Source: Geosiphon pyriformis | Taxonomy: Eukaryota > Glomeromycota > Glomeromycetes > Archaeosporales > Geosiphonaceae | Assembly: GCA_016748015.1 (NCBI GenBank) | Contig: JAAOMT010000602.1 | Location: forward strand, 1,502,054-1,566,053 | Direction: 5' to 3' | Length of the DNA: 64,000 nucleotides | In this document: positions 45,600 to 57,399 of the stretch, piece by piece | Numbering within the stretch: the first letter of the stretch is position 1 | How the letters are laid out: the number at the start of each line of letters is the position of its first letter | Notes under the pieces: generated by a model | Seen by the model: only the letters and a program-made list of their open reading frames with translations | What the model was told of the DNA's origin: nothing | The model's database searches: none | Made by a program: the position numbers and the translations under genes

Positions 45600-46700
45600 A
45601 GATATAACTTATGTTTTATTTATATATAACCAATTATTTAAGCCAATTAAATCACATTATACAATAAACTATTTGTTTTAAAAGCATTACAAAATTTATT
45701 TGAAACATTAACTTATTATTTAATTAAAATACATTAATAAATTATAAATAAAATTATTTTTGTAAACAAAAATTCTAAATTTAATAATTATTAAGTCATA
45801 AATATTAGATAATTATTTTTTAGTATTAGACTTTTTTTTATATTTTATATTGAATTTAAAATTTGATAACTAAATATAATTCTTATATTTAATAATAAAA
45901 ATTTATAATATATTAAACAGTTTTAATAGTTAATTCAAAAATCAAAAAAAATTTTCAATATTAATTCTTAAAAATAAATTTCTTGATTACAATTATATAT
46001 AAATAATTTAACATAATATTATTATTAAAAACTTATATAATTTAAAATTATTTATTTATTATATTTAAATTATATAATTTTTTATATAAAATTACTAAAA
46101 ATTATCTGTAAATAATTTTATTAAATATATATATAAATTAACTATAATATAATTTATTAAACCAAATTTTATGTAATTATTAAAATATCAAACTAAGTTT
46201 ATTTAATAAACAAAGTTTAAACTTTATTTAATACAATATATTAATAAAATAATTTAAATTAGATATAAATTACATACTTACTATATGTAATCAACTATTT
46301 AAGTCAGTTAAAACAACACTATAGATCTATTTTAATTAAAACATTATTAATATTACCTAAAAAAACACACATAATTTATAAATTTCAAAATAAATACTTA
46401 AGTTTTTTATAATTCTAAACAATTTTATAATTTTAATTAAAAGTTATGATTCAAGTCTACAAATAACAAAAAACATAAAATTATCTTAAATATTAAATTA
46501 TTCTTTTTTATAAAAGCTCTAAGTTTTAAATATGCCAATTAAATTTTATTTCTGTAAGCTATTTTTATTATTTAAACAAATTTTACAATCTTATTACTAG
46601 TTATTTTAGTATAATTAAAAATTAAAAGAAAATTTAAATATCAATTTCTAAAAACAAAACTTTTATTTAGAGTTATATATAAATTAATATTGTTTATATA
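45600..46700. repeat. Possible diverged direct repeat, about 660-680 bp apart
   Basis: CAATTATTTAAGCCAATTAAA at 45631 resembles CAACTATTTAAGTCAGTTAAA at 46292, and AATATTAATTCTTAAAAATAAA at about 45956 resembles AATATCAATTTCTAAAAACAAA near 46637. Spacing is 661 and about 680. These could be remnants of two LTRs or of a tandem repeat, but in such AT-rich DNA chance cannot be excluded. Confidence 0.3.
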
Positions 46701-47859
46701 TAAAAAAAAATAACTATAAAATAGCCAAAAACAATTAACATAAACTTAACATAAAAGTTTAAAAAGCTATTATTATTACTATAATATTATAATTTTAAGT
46801 ATTATTATTAAACATTAATAATATTATAACATAAATCTTAATATTAATTATATAAATTTATTTAAAAAATAATAATTAAATTTATATTTAAGGTATAAAA
46901 AACAAATTATATTATCAAAAACCAATCAAACTATTTTATTAAAGTTACACTAAAATTTTTCAATTAGTTATTAAAAAAGTATTATTTTTAAATGTTTATT
47001 TTAAAAAATAAATATAAAAAAAATTATTAAAGAGTTATAAAATAGTAAACATAAATTAAAATAATATTATTTAGATATTTAACAAATATATTTTATAAAA
47101 TATTTTATTATATTACTATATTTATTTGAAATAAAAGCATAATAAAATTATTTCTTTTATAATATATTTAAAAAATAATATAATTAAAAAAACTTGCTTA
47201 TAATAAAAATAAATATATATGAAATAAAAAATATATATTTAGAACAAAAATGAAAAAAAATGAAAAAAATCTACTATTTATAATAAAACTACAATAAAAA
47301 ATTGGTTCAATATAAATTAATACTTTTTTTAACTTATAAAAAACTGTATATATAATTAAATTATTTAAGATTTATATATTATATTAATACTATTTTAATT
47401 ATATCAATTATTTATATATATTAAATTAATTAATTTACTTTAAGTTTATTTAGCATATTAATTTTTTAAAAACTAATAATTTAGATAATCAGATTTTAAA
47501 TAGCTAAATTTTAAAACTTTAATTATATATTAATAATACTAATTACAATATAATTAAAAACATATTAATTAATTAAATTTTTAAAAATTATTTTTAAATA
47601 ATAATTACAAATTTGAAATATTAGATTGTTTAAATAAGACATATAAAAATTTGAAGCATAATAAAATTTGTTATTATTAAATTACATGTATTAATTTTAA
47701 ATTTTCATTAATATTTTTTAATTTTTCCAAAATATTTTTGTATTTAATTTAGTTTTTAATTAAATTGTAATTAAATTGATTGTTAATTTCTTATTTTTTT
47801 ATTGTCAATTAATATTTGTTAAATTAATATATTAGTAATATCATATATAAATTCAAAAT

Positions 47860-49240
47860 TTTTTTAAAATTTCAATATTTCTACTATATAAAAATAAATA
47901 TTCAAAAAACTCAATCTTATCACAATAAAAACACAAGACATTATAATTACATTTATTATAAAATCACTTCTAAACAATAATTAACAAATATTAATTTAAA
48001 AATTTCATATAATATAAATGTAGTTTTACAATAAATTTACTTATGTAACTTAAAATCATATATAAATTAAAATACTAAACCAAAAACAATTTATTTCAAT
48101 TAATATCTTCTATTAAATTTTCTATAATTATATTAATATTAAAACAAATTTTTTAATAAGTTTAATTTATAATTTTAGAAACATTTTAAACAAATAATAT
48201 ATATTGTTCAAAACAATTATACTAATTGCTTTGATATATTTTTTATAAATATGAACAGAAAACATAAAACCAAACTAAAAAGCAGTATCAATTAGTATAT
48301 TAGTTTTTATATTATTTAAAATACTAATATAATTTTTAATCTTTAATTAAATAATATCAAAACTTTTATTTTTTATAATATTTACAATATAATATTTTTT
48401 TAATTAACAATAACTATAAAAATTTGACAAATTTAAACTTAGTTTAAAAAAAACAAAGTTTAAAACAATCTGGTTATTAAGATATATTATTATTAAACTA
48501 GAAATAAAAATATATTTTAAAACTAAAACAACTGCTTACAATTTTATAAGTGTTAAAAAAAGCAAATTATCTATTTTGATTCTAATATTCAAATTTATAT
48601 TAACAAAAAATACAATAATTGTTTTTCTTATTTTTAATAAACCAAAATATTTTAAAGACTTATTTATATAAACATTAATAATATATAAATTAATACTAAT
48701 AAAACTTTTTTTACTAAAAAACTTATTAAAACTAGTTCTATTAAAAGAATATAAACTACCAACTAAGAAAATATGATATAATAAATAATAAAATAACCCA
48801 AAAACACAATAGCCAATTTAAATTAATTAGAAACAAAGTCTTTAAAATCAAGTTTTTCTTAATAATAAAAGCTTTTTCAATTAAATACTGTATTGTTTTT
48901 GGTAAAAAGCTGTTTTACAAAAATAACACCAAATCTTTTAAGTAAACATAAAACATTAAAAAATATAAAACTTTTTAAAATAACAAAGATTAAAGTATTT
49001 TTAAAGAAATAAAACATAAAAAGCAAATTATTCTTAAGAGAAAAATCAAAATTTTAGAATAATTTTACAATTTTAACCAAAAAATTGTTTCTAAAATTGA
49101 TTTTTAAATTAACAAAAAACTATAATAGATAATTGAAAAACCAACTTAAAACTTGTAAATTCAAAAATTTATAATTAACAGTTAATTAAAAATATTATTA
49201 ACATTTAAAAACAATACAATTAAAACAATTTTATATTCTG
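47860..49240 (-). pseudogene. Highly decayed LINE relic (copy IV): post-RT region, RNase H, C-terminal zinc-like block
   Basis: Minus-strand frames recover LINE ORF2 blocks in correct order. From right to left: INFRNNFLVKIVKLF (about 49077-49116), LLKRFGVIFVKQLF (about 48910-48945), IIVFFVNINLNIRIKIDN and AVVLVLKYIFISSLIIIYLN (48470-48645, RNase H), SYISKFIVKLHLYYMKFLN (about 48000-48060), and NVLCFYCDKIEFF with CFYC (about 47900-47935). Each aligns with LINE copies I and II (for example FLKRFGVAFCNRLLDK and VVLALKCTYFFCTVVVYLN in copy I). Frameshifts, stops and Ile/Phe/Leu/Asn-biased replacement show extreme transition-driven decay. Confidence 0.75.
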
Positions 49241-50994
49241 TTTGTACTTGCTTAAAAGTTTTTAATTTATATAAAAAAAAGTAATAAACAGTTTTATTTA
49301 AAAAAATTTTTGATAGGCCAGATTTTATTTTTTAATTTTTTTTAATTATTTATAAAAATGTTATTTAACAAAAAAAACAACTTGTAATATTTAAAATATA
49401 TTAAAATATAGTTTAATTATTTTCAATTTAAATTGTGTTGTTAATAAAAACACTTATTGTAAAAAAAAGTCAAGCCAATTTGTTTTTTAATCTTGTTAAT
49501 CTTAATAATAAACTTTGTTTAAGTTTAATTATTAAAAATTATGTTATATTATTAACTAATTTTTTTAATAATTTTTGTACTTATAATTAAAAACATTATT
49601 AAAAAATAACAATCTTACTTATTAAACCATTTTTTTAATTAATCTTGAATATTTTGTCTTTTTTTATAATATTTTTTTGTTATAACATATATTATTTAAT
49701 AAAAAGTCTCTAAACAATATTATAAAAGTTTAATAGTATTTATAATTTTATAAAAAATTAAATTTTATACATATTTAAAATTATATATAACTGTTTTTTT
49801 TGTTTACTTAAATTTATTAAAATAATCTTATATCTTATTTTGAAAATTATATTTATTAAAATATTAATATTTAGATTATTTGAATTATTAAATTTTATTA
49901 TTTCAAATTTTAAATCTTTAGTAATATTAGATAATAAATTTATTTTGATAAGTTAGAAAATAGAATTGTTATATATATATAGTTTTATATATTTCTTTAA
50001 ATGATTATTAAACTTAAACAAATTTGTAAATTTCAAACCAGATCTAAATTAAATTCGGACTTGTTAAAAAAATTTAACTTTAAATTTAAATTAAGCTTAC
50101 TTTAAAAATTTGGTTTGGTTTAAGTTTAATTTATAATTTAAACTAAACTTAAACAATATTACAAAATTGTTTTTTTGATATATTATTTATTAATATTTTT
50201 ATTTTATTATAATAAGTTTTTTATAAGTTTTTAATTCTATTTATGTAAAATATTAATATTATGCTAAATATTTTTTTGTTAATATTATAATGTAAACTAT
50301 TTTTTAATTCTTAATTATTGTATATATTTATGTATTTTTTCTTAAAAGCTAATTTAAAATCTATTTATAATAATAAAATATTTTCTAAAGCTATTTTTGC
50401 AATTGTTTAATGTGTTTTTCTAATTTAAAAACATAGAATATTAATATTTTTTAGTGCTTTTTTTAATTTTTACAATAGAATTTTTATTAATTAATAATAA
50501 TTTTAATAATTTAAATAATTTTGATTAGAGATTATTTATCTAAAAAATTTAATTAATTAATAATAGTTTTATTTAATAAATAAAACAAGTAAATTTTTAA
50601 TGTTTTAATTATAATACTTTAGTTTTTAATATTATTTCTTATTTTTTTTTGATTTAAAGATTTTTTTAAAGATTTATTTAAAAGTAAAAATTAAAAGATA
50701 ATTAAAGTAAAAGATTGAATTATTGGAATTATTAACTTGTTTTTTTTTAATATTAAAATTACTATATATATATATGTTTATAGTTTTATAAAAAAACATA
50801 TTATAATACTTTTTTTTTAATAATTTAATATAATACTTATCATTATTATAAAATAGTATTTGCTGTTATTATAATTTTTTACTAAATTTTTAAATTATAA
50901 CAACAGTATTTAAAGTTTAGTTTAGTTTTATTTATCAAATAATTTTATCAAATATTAAAAAACTTTGTTTTTTTAAACCTATTTTATAATTAGA

Positions 50995-51090
50995 TTTAGC
51001 CAATCAAATTTAGCCAATCAGATTTTAGTTTTATAATTAACAATAATATTTTTAACAAAATTTATTATTGTTAAAAAGTATATAAGCTTT
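50995..51090 (+). promoter_or_regulatory. Relic LTR promoter (two CCAAT boxes, TATA box)
   Basis: Two CCAATCA motifs (51000-51006 and 51014-51020) are followed 60 bp later by GTATATAAGC (51078-51087). This spacing is that of an RNA polymerase II promoter, and it precedes the gypsy relic. Confidence 0.45.
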
Positions 51091-51902
51091 AAATAATCAG
51101 TCTTTAAATATAATATTTTTATATAAAACTATATATAAAACATTATTATAAATACTTAACAAAAGTAAATATAATATTAAAAATATAGAACTATAAAAAA
51201 ATAATTACAAATTATCAAATTATACTAAATTTAAAAATCATAAAATAAATTTTGATTTGAATTCCAATACAACTACTTTAATATTTAACAATAAAGATAA
51301 AATTTTAAAGTTATAAAAATTCATTAAAATTAAAATCACTAATAATAATTAAAAATTTGGATCCTTATTTAATTATTAAAAATTTAATAAAATATCTGTC
51401 TATATTACTTTTAGTTAATTTATAACTTATTTACAATTCTAAAAAATCTTTAAAAATTCTTAATACCAAAAAAAACAATTTAAATCTAACAAATATTCTT
51501 AATATTTAATATTAATTTTTAATAATAATGTTATTTTTTTTATTTACAAAGTACAAGTAGTTAAATATTTTATAGATTTTAGATAATGATTTTTTAGTTA
51601 GTATTATAACTTAAAATTTTTTAGATGTATTTGAAAAAAAAGTTAGTAAATTATTAATTAAACTAATAATTAATGTTTATAAAAACAAAAATAAAGACCT
51701 AAAAATTATTAAAGCTGTTTTACTCAAATTAATAATATATATATTAAAATTGATATAAAAGTATTCAAAATTCAAAATTATATTATAATATTAAAAATAA
51801 ATAATTAAAAAAAACCAAAACTTTTTTTAATTACAAGTTTGTAAACTTATAATTTGTAATAATTAAATATTAATACTAAACAATATTTTTTATAATAGCT
51901 TA

Positions 51903-51955
51903 ATAATAACAACAACAATAATAAAACAACAATAATAAAACAACAATAATAATAA
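51903..51955. repeat. CAACAATAATAAAA-type microsatellite
   Basis: Repeats of AACAACAATAATAAAA occur three times in 50 bp. A simple low-complexity repeat. Confidence 0.6.
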
Positions 51956-53739
51956 TTTTAAAATTTTAAAAACTTTAAAAAAAAACAAAATTAGTCTTTA
52001 CTATTATCAATAATAATAAAAAACTTTTAAACAATATGTAAAAAAACAATAAAAAGTTAGTAATCAATAAAAAATTTAAATATTGCCTATATTATAATAT
52101 GCTTTGAAAAATATTTAAACAATAATTAGAGAAAAAAATTATTAGTAATATGATTTTTATGCTCAAAGTTAATATAACTACTTTTTTTATTTTTTAAGTA
52201 ATAAATAAATATTATGTTTGATTTTTTTTTAACATTAAAAACCAATTAAGTTAATTTAATGAAAAAATTAAGATTGTACAAAAAAAAAGTACCTAAAATT
52301 CAATTATTAATTATTAAGCAATCTAGTAAAAAAACTAAAAAATTAATATTAAAAATTTATTAATAAAAAATAAACTAATAATATTAAAAAAAATATTCTG
52401 AATGAATAAATTTTATTTAATATGTAATTAAAACCAAAAATATCCAATTTATTTATTTGAAATCTTATTAATTAAATTGTTAAAATAATAAATTTATTAA
52501 AAAAAAATAGATTGTATAAAAAACTTAAATTTATATAAAAAACTTAAAATAAATAGATATTTTTAATTGTAATAATATTTTAAAAAAAATTCAATAATTT
52601 TGTATTAATAACTATCAATTAAATACATTATTAAATAAAATATATATTTACTTTCAAAATTAACAACATTTTTAATTATTTAAAAATTCAATTTATTTTA
52701 CAATAATTAATTTAACTATTGAAGCTTGGCAAATAAAAATAGATTTTGTCAACAAAAAAAACTGTTTTTATTACAAAATATAGAACTTATAAATTTATTA
52801 TAATGTTTTTTAAATTAATAAATAAAGTATTTAAATCAGAACATTAGAAGTTATTTTCTGTATATTTTAAAGATATAATTATATATTCAAAAACTAGGAA
52901 TAAATATTTAAATTACTTTTAAAAAGTTTTTAATCTTTTTAAAAATATTAAACTTAAAATTAATCTAATTAAATCATTTTTTAAATAATAATCTACCTAG
53001 TTTTTAGATTATCTTATAACAAAAAATAAGATTAATTCAAAATAAAAAAATTGTAAAAACTTAAATAATTAATGAATATTTTCAAGTTATAATTTTTTTA
53101 AATTAGCTTTTTATAATTAAATATTTTTTTAAAATTACATATCTATTTAATTAATTTTTAAGAAAAAATTTTAATTATTATTAACCAAAAAACATTTAAA
53201 ACTTTCAAAGAAAAACTTTTTATTAAGTCTATTTTAAAACAACCCAATTTTAACAACTTATTTATTTTTTAATTTAATGTTTTTTTTAATATTATTTTGT
53301 TTTAAAAAAAAAAACATATTATAGTCTATAATAGTAAAATTTTTTAACAAACAAAAAAAAATTACACAATTACTAAAAAATATATTTTATGTTATAATCT
53401 TTTGAATATTAGTATAAATATTTTTTTTAAAAAATTTAATGTTTATATTAAAACTTAAGTCTTAATTTAATTAAAAAACAAAAGAAAACTAAATTATATA
53501 TTTAAATAAATATAATTAAAACATTAAATATTACAAAAAAACAGATTAGGAATAGTTAATTATATTATTTATTAGTAATTTATTTTAAATTAAACATGAT
53601 AATAAACTTAAAAAACTATTAATATTTATTAAAATATAATTAATAAAAAGAAAATATTTGTACAAATAATTAAATTTTTATTTAATTTACCAAAACCAAT
53701 TATATTGTTATAATTAAAACTTTTTTTTTAGCTTTTGTT

Positions 53740-53905
53740 TTATTTAGCTATAATTAGTTATATATATTAGTTATTAATATTATTAACTAATTATTCTAAT
53801 TATAGAATTAGTTATTAATATAATTATTGATTTAATTAATAACTTAGTTATTAACTTAATTAATAACTGAATCATTAATATAACTATTAATCTGATTATT
53901 AATTT
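53740..53905. repeat. Imperfect array of TTAGTTATTAAYWT-type units
   Basis: TAGTTATTAATAT and its partial inverted forms (ATTAATAACT, AATTAATAAC) recur about ten times, giving a region able to form several AT hairpins. It lies near the proposed 3' LTR of the gypsy relic. Confidence 0.4.
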
Positions 53906-54942
53906 TTTTTAAAAAATATATAAACAAAACTTTTTAAAACAATAAAAAAGTATTTATATTCAAATTATATTTAAATTAATTTTTTTTACTATTTATTTAT
54001 TTTTTTAATTTGTATAATTATTAGTTTTTGTAAAGTATATTAAATAAATATTTATTAAAAAATACAATTAATATCTGATATTGAATTTTAAAAATAGTAA
54101 TATAAGACATAAAATTATATTAATATGTTATTTTTTGTATACAATATAAATTATTTTTTTATTTTCAAACTTTTTGTTACTTTTTGAAAAGAATAACAAC
54201 TAAAATATTTATAAGACTAATTTTGTATATTGAATTTTTACTAATTTAATTTGCTTATTAAAGTTAAATTATCTTTTAATTATTTTTATTGTTATATAAT
54301 ACTGTTTTTTATTTATTTATTAATGTATTATATCTAACTATAATAATATGTTATTCAAATTTGTAACAATATTATAAAAACATAAAACAGAAACAAAATC
54401 AAATATAACAAAAAATATTGTAATTTTAAAAAATTAGCAAGCTTAATGTAATTTTAATATTTTTTAATAATCAATATTAAACTAATAAAAATATATAAAA
54501 TAAAACCAGATTTATTTTAAACTGATTTAATTTTTACAGTTTTATTAAATTTTAAAATTAGAAATTATAATAGTTTTTAAATATTATTACAAATAATAAT
54601 ATTTTCAAAAAACCATTTTTTTAAATATTTTAAAAAAATTAATAACAATTATTTTTAAAAAAAAGTTGTTTTTTGTTTTTTTTGCTATTTAAATAGTAAT
54701 AAAAAAATTGTTAAAAAAATAACAGCTTGGTTATTAACTTGTTATTAAAGATTTTAAAACTTTTAATATTGATAAAAAAATTAGATTAAAATTAATTTTA
54801 TTTGTTACTAAAAGAAACTTTAAATAAAAAAACTTTTTTTTAAAGCCAAAAAAAATCTTTTATTAATAGTTAAAAACTGTTTTTTATTTTTAATATTTTA
54901 AAAAATGCTGTTTTATTGTATTTTTTTATTTTTTTATTTATT

Positions 54943-55028
54943 TAACGAGTAAGACCCAACCACCACTTAATACAATACATCAAACTAAGTGATCTAAACT
55001 AGACGCGAATCACGCATTTTTCTACATT
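54943..55028. other. Ordinary-composition island with CpGs in the AT desert
   Basis: TTAACGAGTAAGACCCAACC to CGCGAATCACGCATTTTTC is about 85 bp of far higher GC content than the kilobases on either side, with several CpG dinucleotides. No ORF, tRNA or recognised repeat. It could be a transposon terminus or a recent short insertion. Confidence 0.5.
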
Positions 55029-56144
55029 GTTTTTATTTCCAAAAAAACTATTAACTACAATAAAAAAGAGCTGTTTTTTTATTTTTTATTTTAAGTATAA
55101 TTAAAAAATTATAAAAGAAAAAAGTTTTAATATTAAGTAAATATTTTTTAAAATATTATTATAAAATATAATTTAATTAATATTTTCTTATTTATAATGT
55201 ATAAATCTTTTATTAAATACAAATTATTATTTTTTTAAATATAACTAATTATTTAAATAATTACAACATATTATTATTATTAAAAACACTTTATTTAAAA
55301 TTTATAATTAACTAAAATTTTAAATAAATTAAATATTATTAAAATATTTTAGTATTATATTTAAAAAATATTTACTGTTAAATACTATTTAAAAATAGTA
55401 ATTGATTTTATTAAAATTCAATTATTATTAAAAACAAATTAGTAGTTTATATACATATTGTTATTAAATAAAATTTAACAAAAACTAATTAATAATTATT
55501 ATCCTTAATAATTACTTTTATATAATAAAACAATAATTAAATTAATTAAAAAAAATACATAGTATTTAGAACAGAAAAATTATTATTACTACAGATTAAT
55601 TTTTAGAAAAAAATTTTTTTTAATTAAATTTTATAAAACAAAATTCGTAAAGAAAAACAATTAAAATTTAACTAATATAAAAAAGCATTTTTTAGTTTTA
55701 TAAAAAAAACTATGTAATTACATTTTTAGTTTAACAAAATTTTAACAAATAAATTTTCAAGGTTTTTAATCAGTTTACTAAAAAAAAATTTTATATTCAA
55801 TAAAAATTCTTTAAAGTATTCATAATAATATATAATATCTTTATAGATAATACCTGCAATGAAAATAATTGTTTAATTAAATATAAATTTTATTTTTACA
55901 TGATTTTTAAAAAAATTTGTAGCTGTTTGGAAAAATATTACAGGTTTTAATGTATTTAATAATTTTTTTAAAATAGACTAATAATAATAAACTAAATTTT
56001 CTGAATTGTTTTTGTTTTTAAAATACTTAACTAATAAATAAATCAATATATATATTATAAATTACAATTTTTCTTTTTTTTAATTTTATAACAATAAAAA
56101 TCTACCCAGTTTTTTTTATATAATTGACTTTAGTATTGCCAATA

Positions 56145-56616
56145 TCAATTCAATTTAAGTTGATTATAAAACAGAATACTTGTCAAAAAAATTATTTGCA
56201 AGTTTGTTATAAATTGGAAACTTCTTGTTAAGTATAATTTTTGTTTAAAATTACCTTTGGTATTGGTGTTACATGATTCTGACTCACAAGATATTAAAAA
56301 AAATAGTTTTTGAATTATAAAAATATTTTTAAAATCTGGTTTTCCATCTAAAAAATGCATGTAGAGTTTTCATAAAATTTTGCAAAAAGATTTTTGCTAT
56401 TAAATAATAAAAGACTGAAAGGTTGCAGGTAACAAAAATTTTTCTAAACTTCACATTTAGAAATGTACTTTTGATTTCAAATATTCAATTTCTAAGTTGA
56501 TTGTTCACAGGTAAATGTAAAATCTTTCACACATCATTTCATCTATTGAATAATTCAATGATAATTTCAGAATGTGGACAAAAAACCAACGCTAAAAGAT
56601 CATGCCTGCTATCTAA
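56145..56616. other. Boundary region after the AT desert
   Basis: Composition returns to ordinary here. A 71-codon minus-strand ORF (56145-56360) has no family similarity that I recognise and I do not call it a gene. The promethin-like gene ends at 56617. Confidence 0.35.
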
Positions 56617-57234
56617 TTAATGACTAAAAGGGGTAATAGCTCCACCGCGCCGTTGACCGGGACGTCCACGACCAGTACGATTCATATGATCCTCGATTTT
56701 TTCGTCCCATTCCCTAGGAATAATCCCTAACCCAGATAACACATAATATACTGCTTTAACTCCAACATAAAGGAAACCTCCAATTAAACCTCCAATACTC
56801 GCGATAAACAATAAGACCCCAACCACTGGGAAGAATACCAATCCACCTAAAAATGCTAAAAAACCTTCAGTACAAATAATCCCAATACCAGCAATACCGA
56901 CAACGATAGCGCAAGTCAGGGTGATCCAACCAAGTAAAACAATGGTCGGGATTGCAGCAAAGGTTCCAACTATGTAAGTAAACCAACGAAAGAATGGATT
57001 ATTTTGCCAAGCATTGGTGAGAAAATCAATTATCGGTTGAATAGCTGCACGTGGATTTGTAAGGATGATTTTAATGATGCCGGTTGTAGCGCCAGCAGCT
57101 TGTTTGACTTTAGTTGCAGCCGTTGAGGCAGTGTCTTCAAGTTTCTCTATGGTTTTTGATGTTATGATTTCGACTTTTTGTGCTACCTCCTCAGCTTCCA
57201 TGCCAGAGAAAGGTGATACCTGGGGTGTAGACAT
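56617..57234 (-). CDS. Promethin/LDO-like lipid-droplet membrane protein
   Basis: Single frame of 205 residues. Residues 1-80 are cytosolic with an amphipathic stretch (EKLEDTASTAATKVKQAAG). Residues 81-172 are an unbroken series of hydrophobic segments separated by small Gly-rich turns (IAGIGIICTEGFLAFLGGLVFFP, then IASIGGLIGGFLYVGVKAVYY, shown here in pieces by position). The C-terminus is basic (GRGRPGQRRGG). This architecture fits promethin/LDAF1-type proteins and fungal Ldo16/45 relatives (PF16015), which sit in the ER and lipid droplets and help droplet formation with seipin. The pattern match is good but rests on hydrophobic layout. It has a promoter-like TATAAATA 113 bp upstream. Confidence 0.7.
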   Translation of the reverse strand: MSTPQVSPFSGMEAEEVAQKVEIITSKTIEKLEDTASTAATKVKQAAGATTGIIKIILTNPRAAIQPIIDFLTNAWQNNPFFRWFTYIVGTFAAIPTIVLLGWITLTCAIVVGIAGIGIICTEGFLAFLGGLVFFPVVGVLLFIASIGGLIGGFLYVGVKAVYYVLSGLGIIPREWDEKIEDHMNRTGRGRPGQRRGGAITPFSH

Positions 57235-57346
57235 TTTAGAAAAAATGTTTTTCTCAAGTGATATAGAGATTTAAGAAGTTTTGATTTTCTTTCAAGTGTA
57301 GAAAGAGGAAAGCTTTAAATAAAGTTTAAAAGCGACAGGAGATAGG

Positions 57347-57354
57347 TATTTATA
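57347..57354 (-). promoter_or_regulatory. TATA box of the promethin-like gene
   Basis: The minus strand reads TATAAATA about 113 bp upstream of the start codon at 57234. This is a textbook TATA sequence at a plausible distance in an AT-rich genome, so moderate weight only. Confidence 0.45.
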
Positions 57355-57399
57355 CTTTAAATCAAATAGAAAAATCTCTAAAAAACCCTAAATCAAACC

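Larger units (their letters stand above)
50700..54050 (+). pseudogene. Highly decayed Ty3/gypsy relic
   Basis: Between 52597 and 53100 one frame reads FCINNYQLN, then after 34 positions EAWQIKID, and later VYFKDIIIYSKT (the YxDD box, about 52860-52895), KVFNLFKNIKLKINLIKSFF and FLDYLITKNKINS. This is the RT order and close to the standard spacing of gypsy RT. An RNase H-like IVKFFNKQKKITQLLK follows near 53325. A probable LTR promoter upstream has CCAAT at 51000 and 51014 and TATATAAG at 51079; a similar TATATAAAC lies near 53920, perhaps the 3' LTR. LTR limits are guesses. Confidence 0.65.
45190..56140. other. AT-rich desert of about 11 kb with fossil retroelements
   Basis: The composition is extremely AT-rich with long A and T runs. 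No intact gene is present, and six-frame reading gives only short chance ORFs. Two decayed retroelements listed separately (47860-49240 and 50700-54050) and an ordinary-composition island at 54943-55028 are the only structures I can support; the remainder (45190-47860, 49240-50700, 54050-54940 and 55030-56140) shows nothing recognisable apart from low-complexity repeats. Confidence 0.7.

Noticed and set aside
53740-53905. A CRISPR-like array
   Set aside because: Units are imperfect AT-only repeats without unique spacers in eukaryotic DNA; low-complexity sequence explains it.
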